Positions 1 to 5,913 of a DNA stretch of 9,486 bases are shown one piece after another. Both the position numbers and the translations under genes were made by a program. Where the stretch lies: the NCBI GenBank assembly GCA_964371695.1, contig CAYJOG010000072.1, positions 1-9,486 of the forward strand, written 5' to 3'. Within the stretch, counting starts at the first letter, position 1, and each line of letters begins with the position of its first letter. The notes under the pieces are model-generated. The model was not told where the DNA came from. It did not search any database and worked only from the letters and a program-made list of their open reading frames with translations. The DNA is from CAYJOG01 sp964371695 [NCBI: uncultured bacterium] (GTDB lineage: Bacteria > CAYJOG01).

Positions 1-3
1 GGT

Positions 4-22
4 GTGGGGACAGCGTCCCCAC
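4..22 (+). terminator. Hairpin at left edge, possible terminator of a gene outside the window
   Basis: Perfect inverted repeat GTGGGGAC / GTCCCCAC (8 bp) with the 3-nt loop AGC. On the plus strand it is followed six bases later by the T-rich stretch TTTTTATTTT, which suits an intrinsic terminator for a plus-strand gene lying left of the window. It also lies 10 bp beyond the tatD stop on the minus strand, so it could act for both directions, but on that strand no T-tract follows the stem. Confidence 0.5.
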
Positions 23-31
23 GGAAGCTTT

Positions 32-802
32 TTATTTTCCCCCCGGCCTGAAACCGATGGCGTTTTGCATGTTCAAGGCCAGTTGTGCTTCCAGCACCGT
101 TGGGTTCACCGCCACCGTTTCGGCGAGTTCCTGAAAGGTGTAACGCAGATAGGCGGGGTGATTGGGTTTGCCCCGCACCGGCTGGGGGGCCAGATAGGGG
201 GCGTCGGTTTCAATCAGAATCCTGTCCAGCGGCAGACGCCGGGCCACGTCCTTGAGGTGGCGGGCGCTTTTATAAGTGAGGATGCCGCTGAAGCTGATGT
301 AAAAACCCAGGTCCACAAACCGTTTGGCCTCGTCGTATTGGCCGGTGAAACAGTGCACGATGCCCCGCTTCAGGCCCTCGCCCTGCGCCATGTCCCACAG
401 GTCTTCATAGGCGTCGCGGCAGTGGAACACCACGGGTTTGTCCGCCTCTTGGGCCAGGGGCAGCAACCGGGCGGTCACCCGGCGCTGATCAGCCGGGTCG
501 GCGTAGCCCTTGAAATAATCCAGGCCGATTTCCCCAAGGGCCAGGGCCCCGGGCTGGGCCAGCAGGCCCCGCAGGGCGGTGAGGGTTTTTTCTCCCTCAA
601 AGTTGGGCGTTTCGTGGGGATGAAACCCCACGGTGGCCCCCACGCGGGGGTTGGCCGCCGCCAGGGCCAGGGCCTCCTGCGAGTTTTTCAGGTCAATGCC
701 CACCAGCAAAAGCCCCTCCAGGCCGCCGCTCAGACAGTCGGCGATCACCTGGGCCGGCTCGGGGTAATACTCGGCGAAAACGTGGCAGTGGCTGTCAATC
801 AT
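32..802 (-). CDS. tatD: TatD family metal-dependent hydrolase (deoxyribonuclease-like)
   Basis: A 256-aa protein of the usual length for the TatD/YcfH family, which folds as a TIM barrel of the amidohydrolase type and binds two divalent metals. Characterised members are Mg-dependent 3'-5' exonucleases or D-aminoacyl-tRNA deacylases; the exact substrate here cannot be read from sequence. All expected metal ligands are visible: H5 and H7 in the N-terminal DSHCH motif, E91 in GEIGLDY, H127 in VFHCRDA, H150 in VHCFTG, and D200 in ETDAPYL. The ATG overlaps the end of the upstream membrane-protein gene by 8 nt (ATGATTGA), and no clear Shine-Dalgarno precedes it, so translation is probably coupled to that gene. 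The TAA stop is followed by a hairpin at the window edge. Family assignment is firm; paralogue identity (TatD, YcfH or YjjV type) is not resolved. Confidence 0.93.
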   Translation of the reverse strand: MIDSHCHVFAEYYPEPAQVIADCLSGGLEGLLLVGIDLKNSQEALALAAANPRVGATVGFHPHETPNFEGEKTLTALRGLLAQPGALALGEIGLDYFKGYADPADQRRVTARLLPLAQEADKPVVFHCRDAYEDLWDMAQGEGLKRGIVHCFTGQYDEAKRFVDLGFYISFSGILTYKSARHLKDVARRLPLDRILIETDAPYLAPQPVRGKPNHPAYLRYTFQELAETVAVNPTVLEAQLALNMQNAIGFRPGGK

Positions 803-1781
803 GGGAGGGGTCGGAACCGGACTCCGCCGCCAGCGGCAGGAGGCTTTTGCGTTTCTGACCCAGGCGGTCGATCAGGTTGAGCAGAAACACCCGGTCAATC
901 AGTTCGCCCAGGTCGGTGAGCATGGCCACGATATGCACCAGCGCCAGCAGGCCCAGCATGATGAGCTTCAGTTCATAGGACAGCTCGTTGACCAGAAACA
1001 GCCCCAGGATGAACCCCAGAAAGTTGGCTCCCACCGCCCCCATCGAGGCCCGGCCCTGGCGCTCATAACGCCAATAACCCATGGCGATGAACGCCACGGG
1101 CAGCGTCAGACGCCACGTGAGTTGATGCACCGAGCCGAACTCCGGCAGAAAAAACGCCAGATAAAGACTGGCCCCCGTGATGAGCCAGATCAGCCCCAGG
1201 GCCGCCTTGAGCGCCCGCAGCGGGCGGGTGTTGATCAGCCCCAGAAAGGTGCAACTGAGGGTGATCAGCAGCACGTTGAGCAACAGCACCCCCGCGCCGC
1301 CGAAACGGGCGTCGAGGTCGAAGCGCATGCGCCCCACCATGGCCACCAGAAAAACGCCCATCACGCTGAGCACGCCGCTGTCCAGCACGCGGTCTGAAAG
1401 CAGCATGGCCAGGTGGGTTTTGAGGGTGGACCGTTCGTGGCGTTTGAACATGTCGTCGTAAAGCCCCAGAAACGCCACCGAGAGCGCCCCCAGGCCCGGC
1501 TCCAGAATGGACCATTGCCAGATGCGCCAGGTCTGCTGAATCATCAGGAAACCCATCTGGTACACCAGAAAACACAACACCATGCTCACACCCACCGAAG
1601 TGGGGACTGGGTCCAGCTTGAAGTTGTAGCGGGTCATCTCACGCCTGAGAAAATGCAGGCGCACAAAATTGCCCGTGAAAAACAGGCTGAAAACCCACAA
1701 CATCAGGTAAATGGCCAGGAATGTGTACCGTTGCGGATCCACGGCGCAAAGGGTAGCGGAAAAGCTGCCCACCAACAGCAA
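795..1781 (-). CDS. Divergent MraY/WecA-type (GT4 phosphotransferase-like) membrane protein, probably lacking key catalytic acids
   Basis: A polytopic membrane protein of up to 328 aa with about eight or nine hydrophobic segments. It appears to belong to the MraY/WecA superfamily, which transfers phospho-sugars to polyprenyl phosphate at the cytoplasmic membrane. Support comes from three landmarks in the right order: GLYDDMFKR (about 106-114) in place of the GLIDDxxx loop, GLINTRPLRALK (181-192) in place of NLLDLRPGRALK, and MGAVGANFLGF (247-257) in place of LGDAGANxLG. Two acidic residues expected in those motifs are missing: Asp is replaced by N184 and by A249. The DD pair (109-110) remains. 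This suggests a pseudoenzyme or altered chemistry. The longest frame opens with TTG at 1781; in-frame GTG codons at 1772 and 1742 and an ATG at residue 27 are alternatives, none with a good ribosome site. The gene overlaps tatD and is divergent from the hydrolase gene, only about 22 bp away if the TTG is used. Superfamily membership is inferred from motif patterns only. Confidence 0.7.
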   Translation of the reverse strand: MLLVGSFSATLCAVDPQRYTFLAIYLMLWVFSLFFTGNFVRLHFLRREMTRYNFKLDPVPTSVGVSMVLCFLVYQMGFLMIQQTWRIWQWSILEPGLGALSVAFLGLYDDMFKRHERSTLKTHLAMLLSDRVLDSGVLSVMGVFLVAMVGRMRFDLDARFGGAGVLLLNVLLITLSCTFLGLINTRPLRALKAALGLIWLITGASLYLAFFLPEFGSVHQLTWRLTLPVAFIAMGYWRYERQGRASMGAVGANFLGFILGLFLVNELSYELKLIMLGLLALVHIVAMLTDLGELIDRVFLLNLIDRLGQKRKSLLPLAAESGSDPSHD

Positions 1782-1803
1782 CTTGGCCGGTTAAAATCAC
1801 ATT

Positions 1804-2631
1804 ATGAAAAACCGCACGCCCTATCCCGAACACTGGCATCAGGTGGGGGAGCATCGCATCCGCGGCGTGGACGTGGGGGAGGGGCCGGTGGTGGTGCTGC
1901 TGCACGGTTTGGGCAGTTATCTGGAGGAATACCACGACCTGACCGAGCGCCTCAGCCCGCACTTTCGGGTGCTGGTGTGGGACCAGCCGGGGGATGGTCT
2001 TTCCAGTACGCCCGACAGGCCCCAGAGCCTGAAGGACCGCGCCGATGTGGTGGCCCAGGTGATTGAACACCTGGGGGTGCAGCCGGTGTTTCTGATGGGT
2101 GCGAGCCAGGGGGGTTTTGTGGCGCTGAAGCTGCTTGCCCATCATCCCAAACTGGTGAAAAAAGCCCTGCTCATCAGCCCCGCCGGGGGCTGGTCCACCA
2201 AACCGCTGTTGTCCCGTTTTTTGCTGGAAATGGCTGAGAACCCTTTGCGGGAGCCTTTTTATTGGGCCACGGCATTCATCCAGATCAACATGTGTTACGC
2301 GTGGGATTATCCGGGCCGCTGGGAGAAAGTGACGGGGCACCTGCGGGAAGTCCGCGAGCGGGACGTGCCCCAGATTTCACAAAACTATTTCCGCGCCACC
2401 GCCATGGCCCTGGGTGACAGCGTGCTGGAGGACGTGTCTTCCATCACCACCCCCGTGCGCCTTTTGTGGGGCGAGCACGACTATGGCATGCCGCCCTCTC
2501 AGGGCCGGGCCATTCACGCGCGGCTGCCCGGCTCGGAGTTGACCCTGGTGCCGGACTGCGGCCACGCCATGGCCACCGAAATGCCAGATTTTGTGCTGTC
2601 TCAGGCCAAGGAATGGTTTTTGGGGAAATAA
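1804..2631 (+). CDS. Alpha/beta-fold hydrolase
   Basis: A 275-aa protein with the complete signature of the alpha/beta hydrolase superfamily. The oxyanion-hole motif HGLG is at 34-37, and the nucleophile S101 lies in the elbow GASQGG. The acid is probably D226 in GEHDYGMP, and the base is H254 in CGHAMATE. Strand beta-3 and its turn (RVLVWDQPGDGLS, about 55-67) match esterase, haloalkane dehalogenase and C-C hydrolase types. A cap domain of about 75 residues (roughly 130-205) separates the core halves. There is no signal peptide, so it is likely cytoplasmic. The substrate cannot be told: family members cleave esters, lipids, C-C bonds and lactones. The ATG is the first in frame and is preceded by AT-rich DNA without a clear Shine-Dalgarno. 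The gene stands alone on the plus strand, divergent from the MraY-like gene and convergent with fliS, whose stop is only about 30 bp away. Confidence 0.88.
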   Translation: MKNRTPYPEHWHQVGEHRIRGVDVGEGPVVVLLHGLGSYLEEYHDLTERLSPHFRVLVWDQPGDGLSSTPDRPQSLKDRADVVAQVIEHLGVQPVFLMGASQGGFVALKLLAHHPKLVKKALLISPAGGWSTKPLLSRFLLEMAENPLREPFYWATAFIQINMCYAWDYPGRWEKVTGHLREVRERDVPQISQNYFRATAMALGDSVLEDVSSITTPVRLLWGEHDYGMPPSQGRAIHARLPGSELTLVPDCGHAMATEMPDFVLSQAKEWFLGK

Positions 2632-2662
2632 CCCGGACCGGGGGCGAATTTTATGCCTGGGT

Positions 2663-3076
2663 TTATGTGTGTGCGGCGGAAGACGCACCGGCGAGGGTCT
2701 GGTTGCGGTATTTCTTGTTGACTTCCTCCCAGGCGTATTTCAGGTCGCTCAGGATGTGCGCCACGTGGTGCAGCTTGGCCGGGTCGCGGTTGATGTTGGC
2801 CCACACCGTTTGTTCATAGCAGTAGCTGTAAAGGGTTTTCAGGTTTTGTGCGATTTCTCCGGCGTCCATGTTCAGGCAGTTGGAAAGCTCGGTGAGAATG
2901 TTCTGGCTGCGCTTGATGTAGTTGTTCCACCCGATGTAATCCTTTGTTTCAAGACATTTCTCGGCCTGCACCATGAATTTCAGCGCGCCGTCGTAAAGCA
3001 TGACGATGAGCATGATGGGGCTGGCGGTGAGAATGGCGTTGTTTTTGTAAGTCTGATAGGGGTTTCGGGTGTTCAA
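2663..3076 (-). CDS. fliS: Flagellar secretion chaperone FliS
   Basis: A 137-aa protein of typical FliS length. FliS is a cytoplasmic four-helix bundle that binds the C-terminus of newly made flagellin, prevents premature polymerisation and delivers it to the flagellar export gate. The diagnostic N-terminus NPYQTYKNNAILTASP (5-20) is followed by the helix-1 motif MLYDGALKFMVQAE (26-39), where the conserved LYDG stretch is intact. The helix-2/3 region holds DY (46-47). The start is TTG at 3076: an upstream ATG is absent, the first internal ATG would remove the conserved N-terminus, and GGAGG sits 7 nt upstream inside the preceding gene. The TTG overlaps that gene's TGA as TTGA, so translation is very probably coupled. 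It is the last gene of the flaG operon, convergent with the alpha/beta hydrolase gene. Confidence 0.95.
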   Translation of the reverse strand: MNTRNPYQTYKNNAILTASPIMLIVMLYDGALKFMVQAEKCLETKDYIGWNNYIKRSQNILTELSNCLNMDAGEIAQNLKTLYSYCYEQTVWANINRDPAKLHHVAHILSDLKYAWEEVNKKYRNQTLAGASSAAHT

Positions 3077-3696
3077 GGGATTTCCTCCAGAATAATTTGC
3101 AGCCGTTTTTGCCAGTCGTTCAGGTGGGGGATGAGTTCGTAGGTCAGATAGTCGTTCACCAGCACGTAGTCCTGGTTTTCAAGGCCTTCCATCATGTCGC
3201 CCAGAATCTGGTTGAGGTTGTCCACGCTCTGGCCAATGGTGGCGGTGGCGGTTTCCTGGATGTTGTAAAGGTCCAGACCAAAGGCTTCCTGAATGCTGGT
3301 GAGCGCCATGAGGAACATGCGCATGCCGTCGGCCAGTTCGCCAAAAAGCATAAGCGCACCGGCGTAATCGCGGGCGTTGAACATTTCGCTCACCCGGTGG
3401 AGTCCTTCTGCGGCCATGGGCAAAAACCGCGCTGTTGCGGCGACTTCAATTTCGGCGAACTCCTTGAGGGTGATGGACGTGAACATCGCCTTGCCCACCT
3501 GATCAAGCGAAAGCGTAGCCAGTTTCGTGGGTTCCATCTCCAGCACGTTGCCATCGGGTTGCAGCAACTCCATGGCGCCAACCAGCTTGCGATTTACCAG
3601 CAGGTTGTCTTCCACCGCCTTGAACAGTTCGCCCAGATTGCTGCACCCTTCGGCCAGTTGCGGGCTTTGCTGTTGTTGGTCTACCAGAAGCTCCAT
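3073..3696 (-). CDS. Uncharacterised helical protein between fliD and fliS, FliS-like motif (candidate flagellar chaperone)
   Basis: I do not recognise a named family. The 207-aa protein lacks a signal peptide and membrane helices, is acidic, and looks almost entirely alpha-helical. Near the C-terminus E-N-Q-D-Y-V-L-V-N-D-Y-L (173-184) aligns without gaps to E-T-K-D-Y-I-G-W-N-N-Y-I (43-54) of the neighbouring FliS: E, D, Y, N and Y are identical and the last position is I/L. A weaker echo, ARDYAGALMLFGEL, lies at about 108-121. This suggests a repeated FliS-type helical hairpin. In enteric bacteria the fliD-fliS neighbour is FliT, the chaperone of FliD; this gene takes a similar place in the operon, so a FliT-like role is a reasonable inference. 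The ATG at 3696 overlaps the fliD stop as TGATG; a GTG at 3699 gives 208 aa, and both follow GGGAGG (9 and 6 nt away). The end overlaps fliS. The gene is clearly real; its function is inferred. Confidence 0.85.
   Translation of the reverse strand: MELLVDQQQQSPQLAEGCSNLGELFKAVEDNLLVNRKLVGAMELLQPDGNVLEMEPTKLATLSLDQVGKAMFTSITLKEFAEIEVAATARFLPMAAEGLHRVSEMFNARDYAGALMLFGELADGMRMFLMALTSIQEAFGLDLYNIQETATATIGQSVDNLNQILGDMMEGLENQDYVLVNDYLTYELIPHLNDWQKRLQIILEEIP
3084..3088 (-). promoter_or_regulatory. Shine-Dalgarno that fixes the TTG start of fliS
   Basis: On the minus strand GGAGG lies 7 nt before TTG at 3076, inside the last codons of the upstream gene. The ideal spacing and the conserved FliS N-terminus directly after the TTG together settle this non-ATG start. 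Confidence 0.8.
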
Positions 3697-5168
3697 CACA
3701 TCAGGCCTCCCAGACCGCCGCCAGAGGAGCTGGCGCCGGATCCCAGCGCGCCCAATGCACCTTGCTGCAACTTCAGAGACTGAATGGCGGATTCCATGGC
3801 CGAGAACTGCGCCCGCAGGCGGTCTTCATAGGCCGTCACGCGTTCTTCCATGTTGAGAATGTTCTCTTCGGTGTCATCAATCAGGTCGTCCAGATATTTG
3901 GTGAGGCCGTCCAGCACGCCGGTGTCTGTCTGGACCACCGACACGTCGCTGTAGGCCGACATTTTGGTGTCCAGACGGGTGGACCACTCGGCCATGAAGG
4001 CCATCACGCCTTCGGGGTTGGCGGCAAAGGCGGCGTCAAAGTCGGCCGATTCAAACTTGATGTAGGGCGAAATGGAGCCAGAGACAAACTCTTCGCTGTC
4101 AATGCCGACAGAGGCGGAATAGCTGTAGGTGGCGGTGAAGTCGGGGTCGCCCAGGGTGTTGCTCACCACGCTGGTGATGTCCAGGCGGATGTCGTTGAGC
4201 ATGCGGATCAGGTCTGGGTCGCCGTTGAACGCCCCCTGAATGGCCTCGGCGTAGGTTTGGGGGCTATTCACCCGTTCCTGCGACAACAGGGCGTTCACGT
4301 CATCCACAAAGGCGTTGTACTGGCTGACAAAACTGGAAAGGTCTTCCTTTACGGTGTTGCTGTCCAGCGCGATGCTCAGGGTGGCGCTGCCGGTGGTCTT
4401 GAAGTTGAAGGTCACGCCCGAAAGGGCGTCTGACACGCTGTTGGTGCTGCGGGAATAAGCCACACCGTTGACGGTGAAATTGGCGTCGGAGGCGGCCTGC
4501 ACGGTGGAGCCGGGGGACAATCCCAGTTCGGCCAGCTTGCCGTCGGTGTCTACAATGTTGACCGCGTTGGCGGTGCCGGTGTCGCTGGCGCTGAGGCTGA
4601 TGATCTGGCCGGTGCCGCTGCCAAGAATCATGGCAGTGCCATCGGCGGTGGCGCCGGCGTTGTCAAAAGCCCCCTGAATTTTGCTGCGCAGCGAGGACAG
4701 GGTGTCTGTGCCGTCAATGCTCAGGGCAATGCCGTTGACAGTGAAGTTGTAGGTGCCGCCAAAGGCAATGCCGCCGGTGTTGGTGCTGAAGGCGGCGGTT
4801 TCGCTGGCAAGCCCAATCGTGGCCAGGTCTTTGGTGCCCGTGACGATGTGGTTTTTGGCGGTGCTGGTGACGTTGACCAGATAGTTGCCGGGGGTGGCGT
4901 AAGATTGGGAGGTGGCGGTGTAGATGTTTTCGTCAGAGACAGAAGTACTCACCGGCGGGTCCAGGGCGGTGGATGTGTACTTTTCTATGGTGCTCTGGAG
5001 CGACACCAGATTACTGCGGAGACTGTTGAGGGCGTCTTTTTTGTATTCGTAAACGTCGACATTGAGCTGCTGGCGCTGAATGGGGATTTTTTCCAGCGAC
5101 ACCAACTGGCTGATCATGTCGTTCAGTTGAAGACCGGACGCTGCTCCTAAAAAACTGATGCCTGCCAT
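3696..5168 (-). CDS. fliD: Flagellar hook-associated protein 2 (filament cap) FliD
   Basis: A 490-aa protein. FliD is exported through the flagellar type III apparatus, forms the cap at the filament tip and guides flagellin folding. The N-terminal FliD_N domain (about 1-105) opens with GAASGLQLNDMISQLVSLEK, the segment that packs near the hook junction. A flagellin-IN type motif, FTVNGIALSIDGTDTLSSL, lies at 142-160. The FliD_C domain (about 230-475) opens with ANFTVNGVAYSRSTNSVSDAL and a typical SGVTFNFK strand. The C-terminal coiled coil (about 420-470) ends in a Gly/Ser-rich tail. The protein has no cysteine, which is common in exported axial proteins. The start is ATG at 5168 with a modest upstream GGGA; the gap to flaG is 31 bp. 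The TGA overlaps the start of the next gene. Length and domain order are complete, with no sign of truncation. Confidence 0.96.
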   Translation of the reverse strand: MAGISFLGAASGLQLNDMISQLVSLEKIPIQRQQLNVDVYEYKKDALNSLRSNLVSLQSTIEKYTSTALDPPVSTSVSDENIYTATSQSYATPGNYLVNVTSTAKNHIVTGTKDLATIGLASETAAFSTNTGGIAFGGTYNFTVNGIALSIDGTDTLSSLRSKIQGAFDNAGATADGTAMILGSGTGQIISLSASDTGTANAVNIVDTDGKLAELGLSPGSTVQAASDANFTVNGVAYSRSTNSVSDALSGVTFNFKTTGSATLSIALDSNTVKEDLSSFVSQYNAFVDDVNALLSQERVNSPQTYAEAIQGAFNGDPDLIRMLNDIRLDITSVVSNTLGDPDFTATYSYSASVGIDSEEFVSGSISPYIKFESADFDAAFAANPEGVMAFMAEWSTRLDTKMSAYSDVSVVQTDTGVLDGLTKYLDDLIDDTEENILNMEERVTAYEDRLRAQFSAMESAIQSLKLQQGALGALGSGASSSGGGLGGLM

Positions 5169-5199
5169 GGGGGTGTCCCTTTCTGTGGGTGGTGCTCTT

Positions 5200-5580
5200 T
5201 CAGACTTTTGCGTTGATGATGAAACCGACGAGATCCTGCAACCTGCTCACCAGGTCCAGAAACTCGCTGTCGGGTACTTCGCGGATGACCTGGCCGCTCT
5301 GGCGGTCGCTGATGCGCACCACGATCTTGTGGGAGCTTTCGTGTACGCTGTATTCCAGTTTGTGGTTGGCGAGGTCAAACTGGCTGCGCATGTCCTCAAT
5401 GGCCTGGGAGACACGGGCTGGGTCCAGTTTCACACCCACTTCGTGGGGCTCGACATGTCCTTTCACCAGTTTGGGGGCGAGGTTTCGCTCCATGACCATC
5501 TGGGCCAATGCCTCTGCGGCCGAGGCCACGGGCTGGGCTGCGGGTGGGGTGGATGATGGTTGTACGGTGCTGACTTCCAT
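5200..5580 (-). CDS. flaG: FlaG family flagellar protein
   Basis: A 126-aa protein from the ATG at 5580. The open frame extends to 5646, but the inner ATG has AAGGAGG nearby and a hairpin lies upstream of it, so the longer form is unlikely. The N-terminal half (1-45) is Pro/Ala-rich and probably disordered. The C-terminal half is the FlaG domain: FDLANHKLEYSVHESSHKIVVRI (68-90), then SGQVIREVPDSEFLDLVSRLQDL (95-117), a close match to the family pattern of a conserved beta hairpin, an IR(E/Q)(V/I)P turn and a terminal helix. FlaG influences filament length and is commonly encoded just upstream of fliD; its biochemical action is not settled. Here it is the first gene of the flaG-fliD-(helical protein)-fliS operon and follows a sigma-54-type promoter. 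Confidence 0.92.
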   Translation of the reverse strand: MEVSTVQPSSTPPAAQPVASAAEALAQMVMERNLAPKLVKGHVEPHEVGVKLDPARVSQAIEDMRSQFDLANHKLEYSVHESSHKIVVRISDRQSGQVIREVPDSEFLDLVSRLQDLVGFIINAKV

Positions 5581-5589
5581 GTTGTTTTT

Positions 5590-5596
5590 CCTCCTT
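5590..5596 (-). promoter_or_regulatory. Strong Shine-Dalgarno of flaG
   Basis: AAGGAGG on the minus strand, 9 nt before the ATG at 5580. It decides the flaG start against the longer frame beginning at 5646. Confidence 0.8.
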
Positions 5597-5598
5597 AA

Positions 5599-5621
5599 CC
5601 CACAAATGGGCCGTTTGTGGG
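5599..5621 (-). promoter_or_regulatory. Leader hairpin immediately upstream of the flaG ribosome-binding site
   Basis: Perfect 8-bp inverted repeat CCCACAAA / TTTGTGGG with a 7-nt loop, ending two bases before the AAGGAGG of flaG. As no T-tract follows, it is not a classical terminator. In the mRNA it would fold directly beside the ribosome site, so it could stabilise the 5' end, bind a regulator or tune initiation. The structure is plain; the role is inference. Confidence 0.55.
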
Positions 5622-5667
5622 CCGGTAAAGCGATAAAGCTGGCCAAACAGAGGTCTTCCTGTTCCCC

Positions 5668-5694
5668 TTTTCGGAAGCAGAAAGGCTGAATTTA
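5668..5694 (-). promoter_or_regulatory. Candidate sigma-28 (FliA) promoter upstream of flaG
   Basis: On the minus strand TAAA (5694-5691), 15 nt, then TCCGAAAA (5675-5668). The flagellar sigma-28 consensus is TAAA-N15-GCCGATAA, so the -35 core and spacing fit exactly and the -10 matches at 6 of 8 positions. Transcription would start near 5661, leaving a leader of about 80 nt that contains the hairpin. It lies downstream of the better sigma-54 element. It may be a second, late promoter or a chance match. Confidence 0.35.
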
Positions 5695-5744
5695 GAAATG
5701 AGCCAACTTTTTTGGATTTTGAGGAGCATCAGGGGGTGGATGCC

Positions 5745-5759
5745 GCAAAAAACGAGCCA
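5745..5759 (-). promoter_or_regulatory. Sigma-54 (RpoN) -24/-12 promoter of the flaG-fliD operon
   Basis: On the minus strand TGGCTCG-TTTT-TTGC spans 5759 to 5745. The RpoN consensus is TGGCACG-N4-TTGC(A/T): GG and GC are both present with the obligatory 10-nt spacing, and only one base in the two core blocks differs. Transcription would begin near 5733, about 150 nt before flaG. In Pseudomonas and Vibrio, middle-class flagellar genes including fliD depend on RpoN and a FleQ/FlrA/FlrC-type activator, which agrees with this placement. A perfect dyad that could bind such an activator lies about 80 bp upstream of the start. Confidence 0.68.
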
Positions 5760-5800
5760 GAATAGCCAGGAATGTGTTTAAAAATTGACCACACTGGCTG

Positions 5801-5824
5801 GCAGGGTCTTGATAAACACCCTGC
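5801..5824. promoter_or_regulatory. Dyad upstream of the sigma-54 promoter, candidate activator site
   Basis: Perfect 7-bp inverted repeat GCAGGGT / ACCCTGC separated by 10 nt. Its centre lies about 80 bp upstream of the predicted flaG transcription start, a usual distance for enhancer-binding proteins that activate RpoN. The half-sites match no consensus that I can name, so the link is by position and symmetry only. It could alternatively be a transcript hairpin. Confidence 0.42.
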
Positions 5825-5868
5825 TCAAGGCGTCAGTGTCACTGGAAAACGATTGTTTTGCATGTATG

Positions 5869-5892
5869 ACCGGATTCCCGCTCTCGCGGGAA
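5869..5892. repeat. Palindromic intergenic repeat of the ATTCCCGC...GCGGGAA type
   Basis: Perfect 7-bp inverted repeat TTCCCGC / GCGGGAA with the loop TCTC, preceded by ACCGGA. This resembles a dispersed short palindrome common between genes in many proteobacteria, whose minus-strand translation gives the telltale peptide SRESGNP, seen here. It lies 22 bp beyond the stop of the coiled-coil gene and could also end its transcript or protect its 3' end. Copy number in this genome cannot be judged from one window. Confidence 0.5.
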
Positions 5893-5913
5893 CCACGGGA
5901 GGGCCTGCCCCTG

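Larger units (their letters stand above)
5581..5913. other. Gene-free intergenic region ahead of flaG
   Basis: This 333-bp stretch between flaG and the coiled-coil gene contains the leader hairpin, the two promoter candidates, the activator-type dyad and a palindromic repeat, each listed separately. It is visibly richer in A+T than its flanks. The short open frames across it start without ribosome sites and one merely translates the palindrome, so I see no further gene. Confidence 0.7.

Noticed and set aside
801-1397. Gln/His-rich plus-strand open frame of 198 aa opposite the MraY-like gene
   Set aside because: It is antisense to a well-supported membrane protein, shows no recognisable domain, and its composition is that expected from reverse reading of Leu/Val-rich codons.
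1782-1803. TTAAAAT just upstream of the alpha/beta hydrolase as a -10 box
   Set aside because: No matching -35 element is present, and its position would give an almost leaderless transcript; not enough to call a promoter.
2632-2662. Possible bidirectional terminator between the convergent hydrolase and fliS genes (CCCGGACCGGG near AATTTTA)
   Set aside because: The stem has at most four pairs around a three-base loop and the T-tract is short and displaced, so it is too weak to list.
5785-5816. TTGACC and GATAAA as a plus-strand sigma-70 promoter
   Set aside because: The spacing is 20 bp, too long, and no plus-strand gene follows for more than 2 kb.
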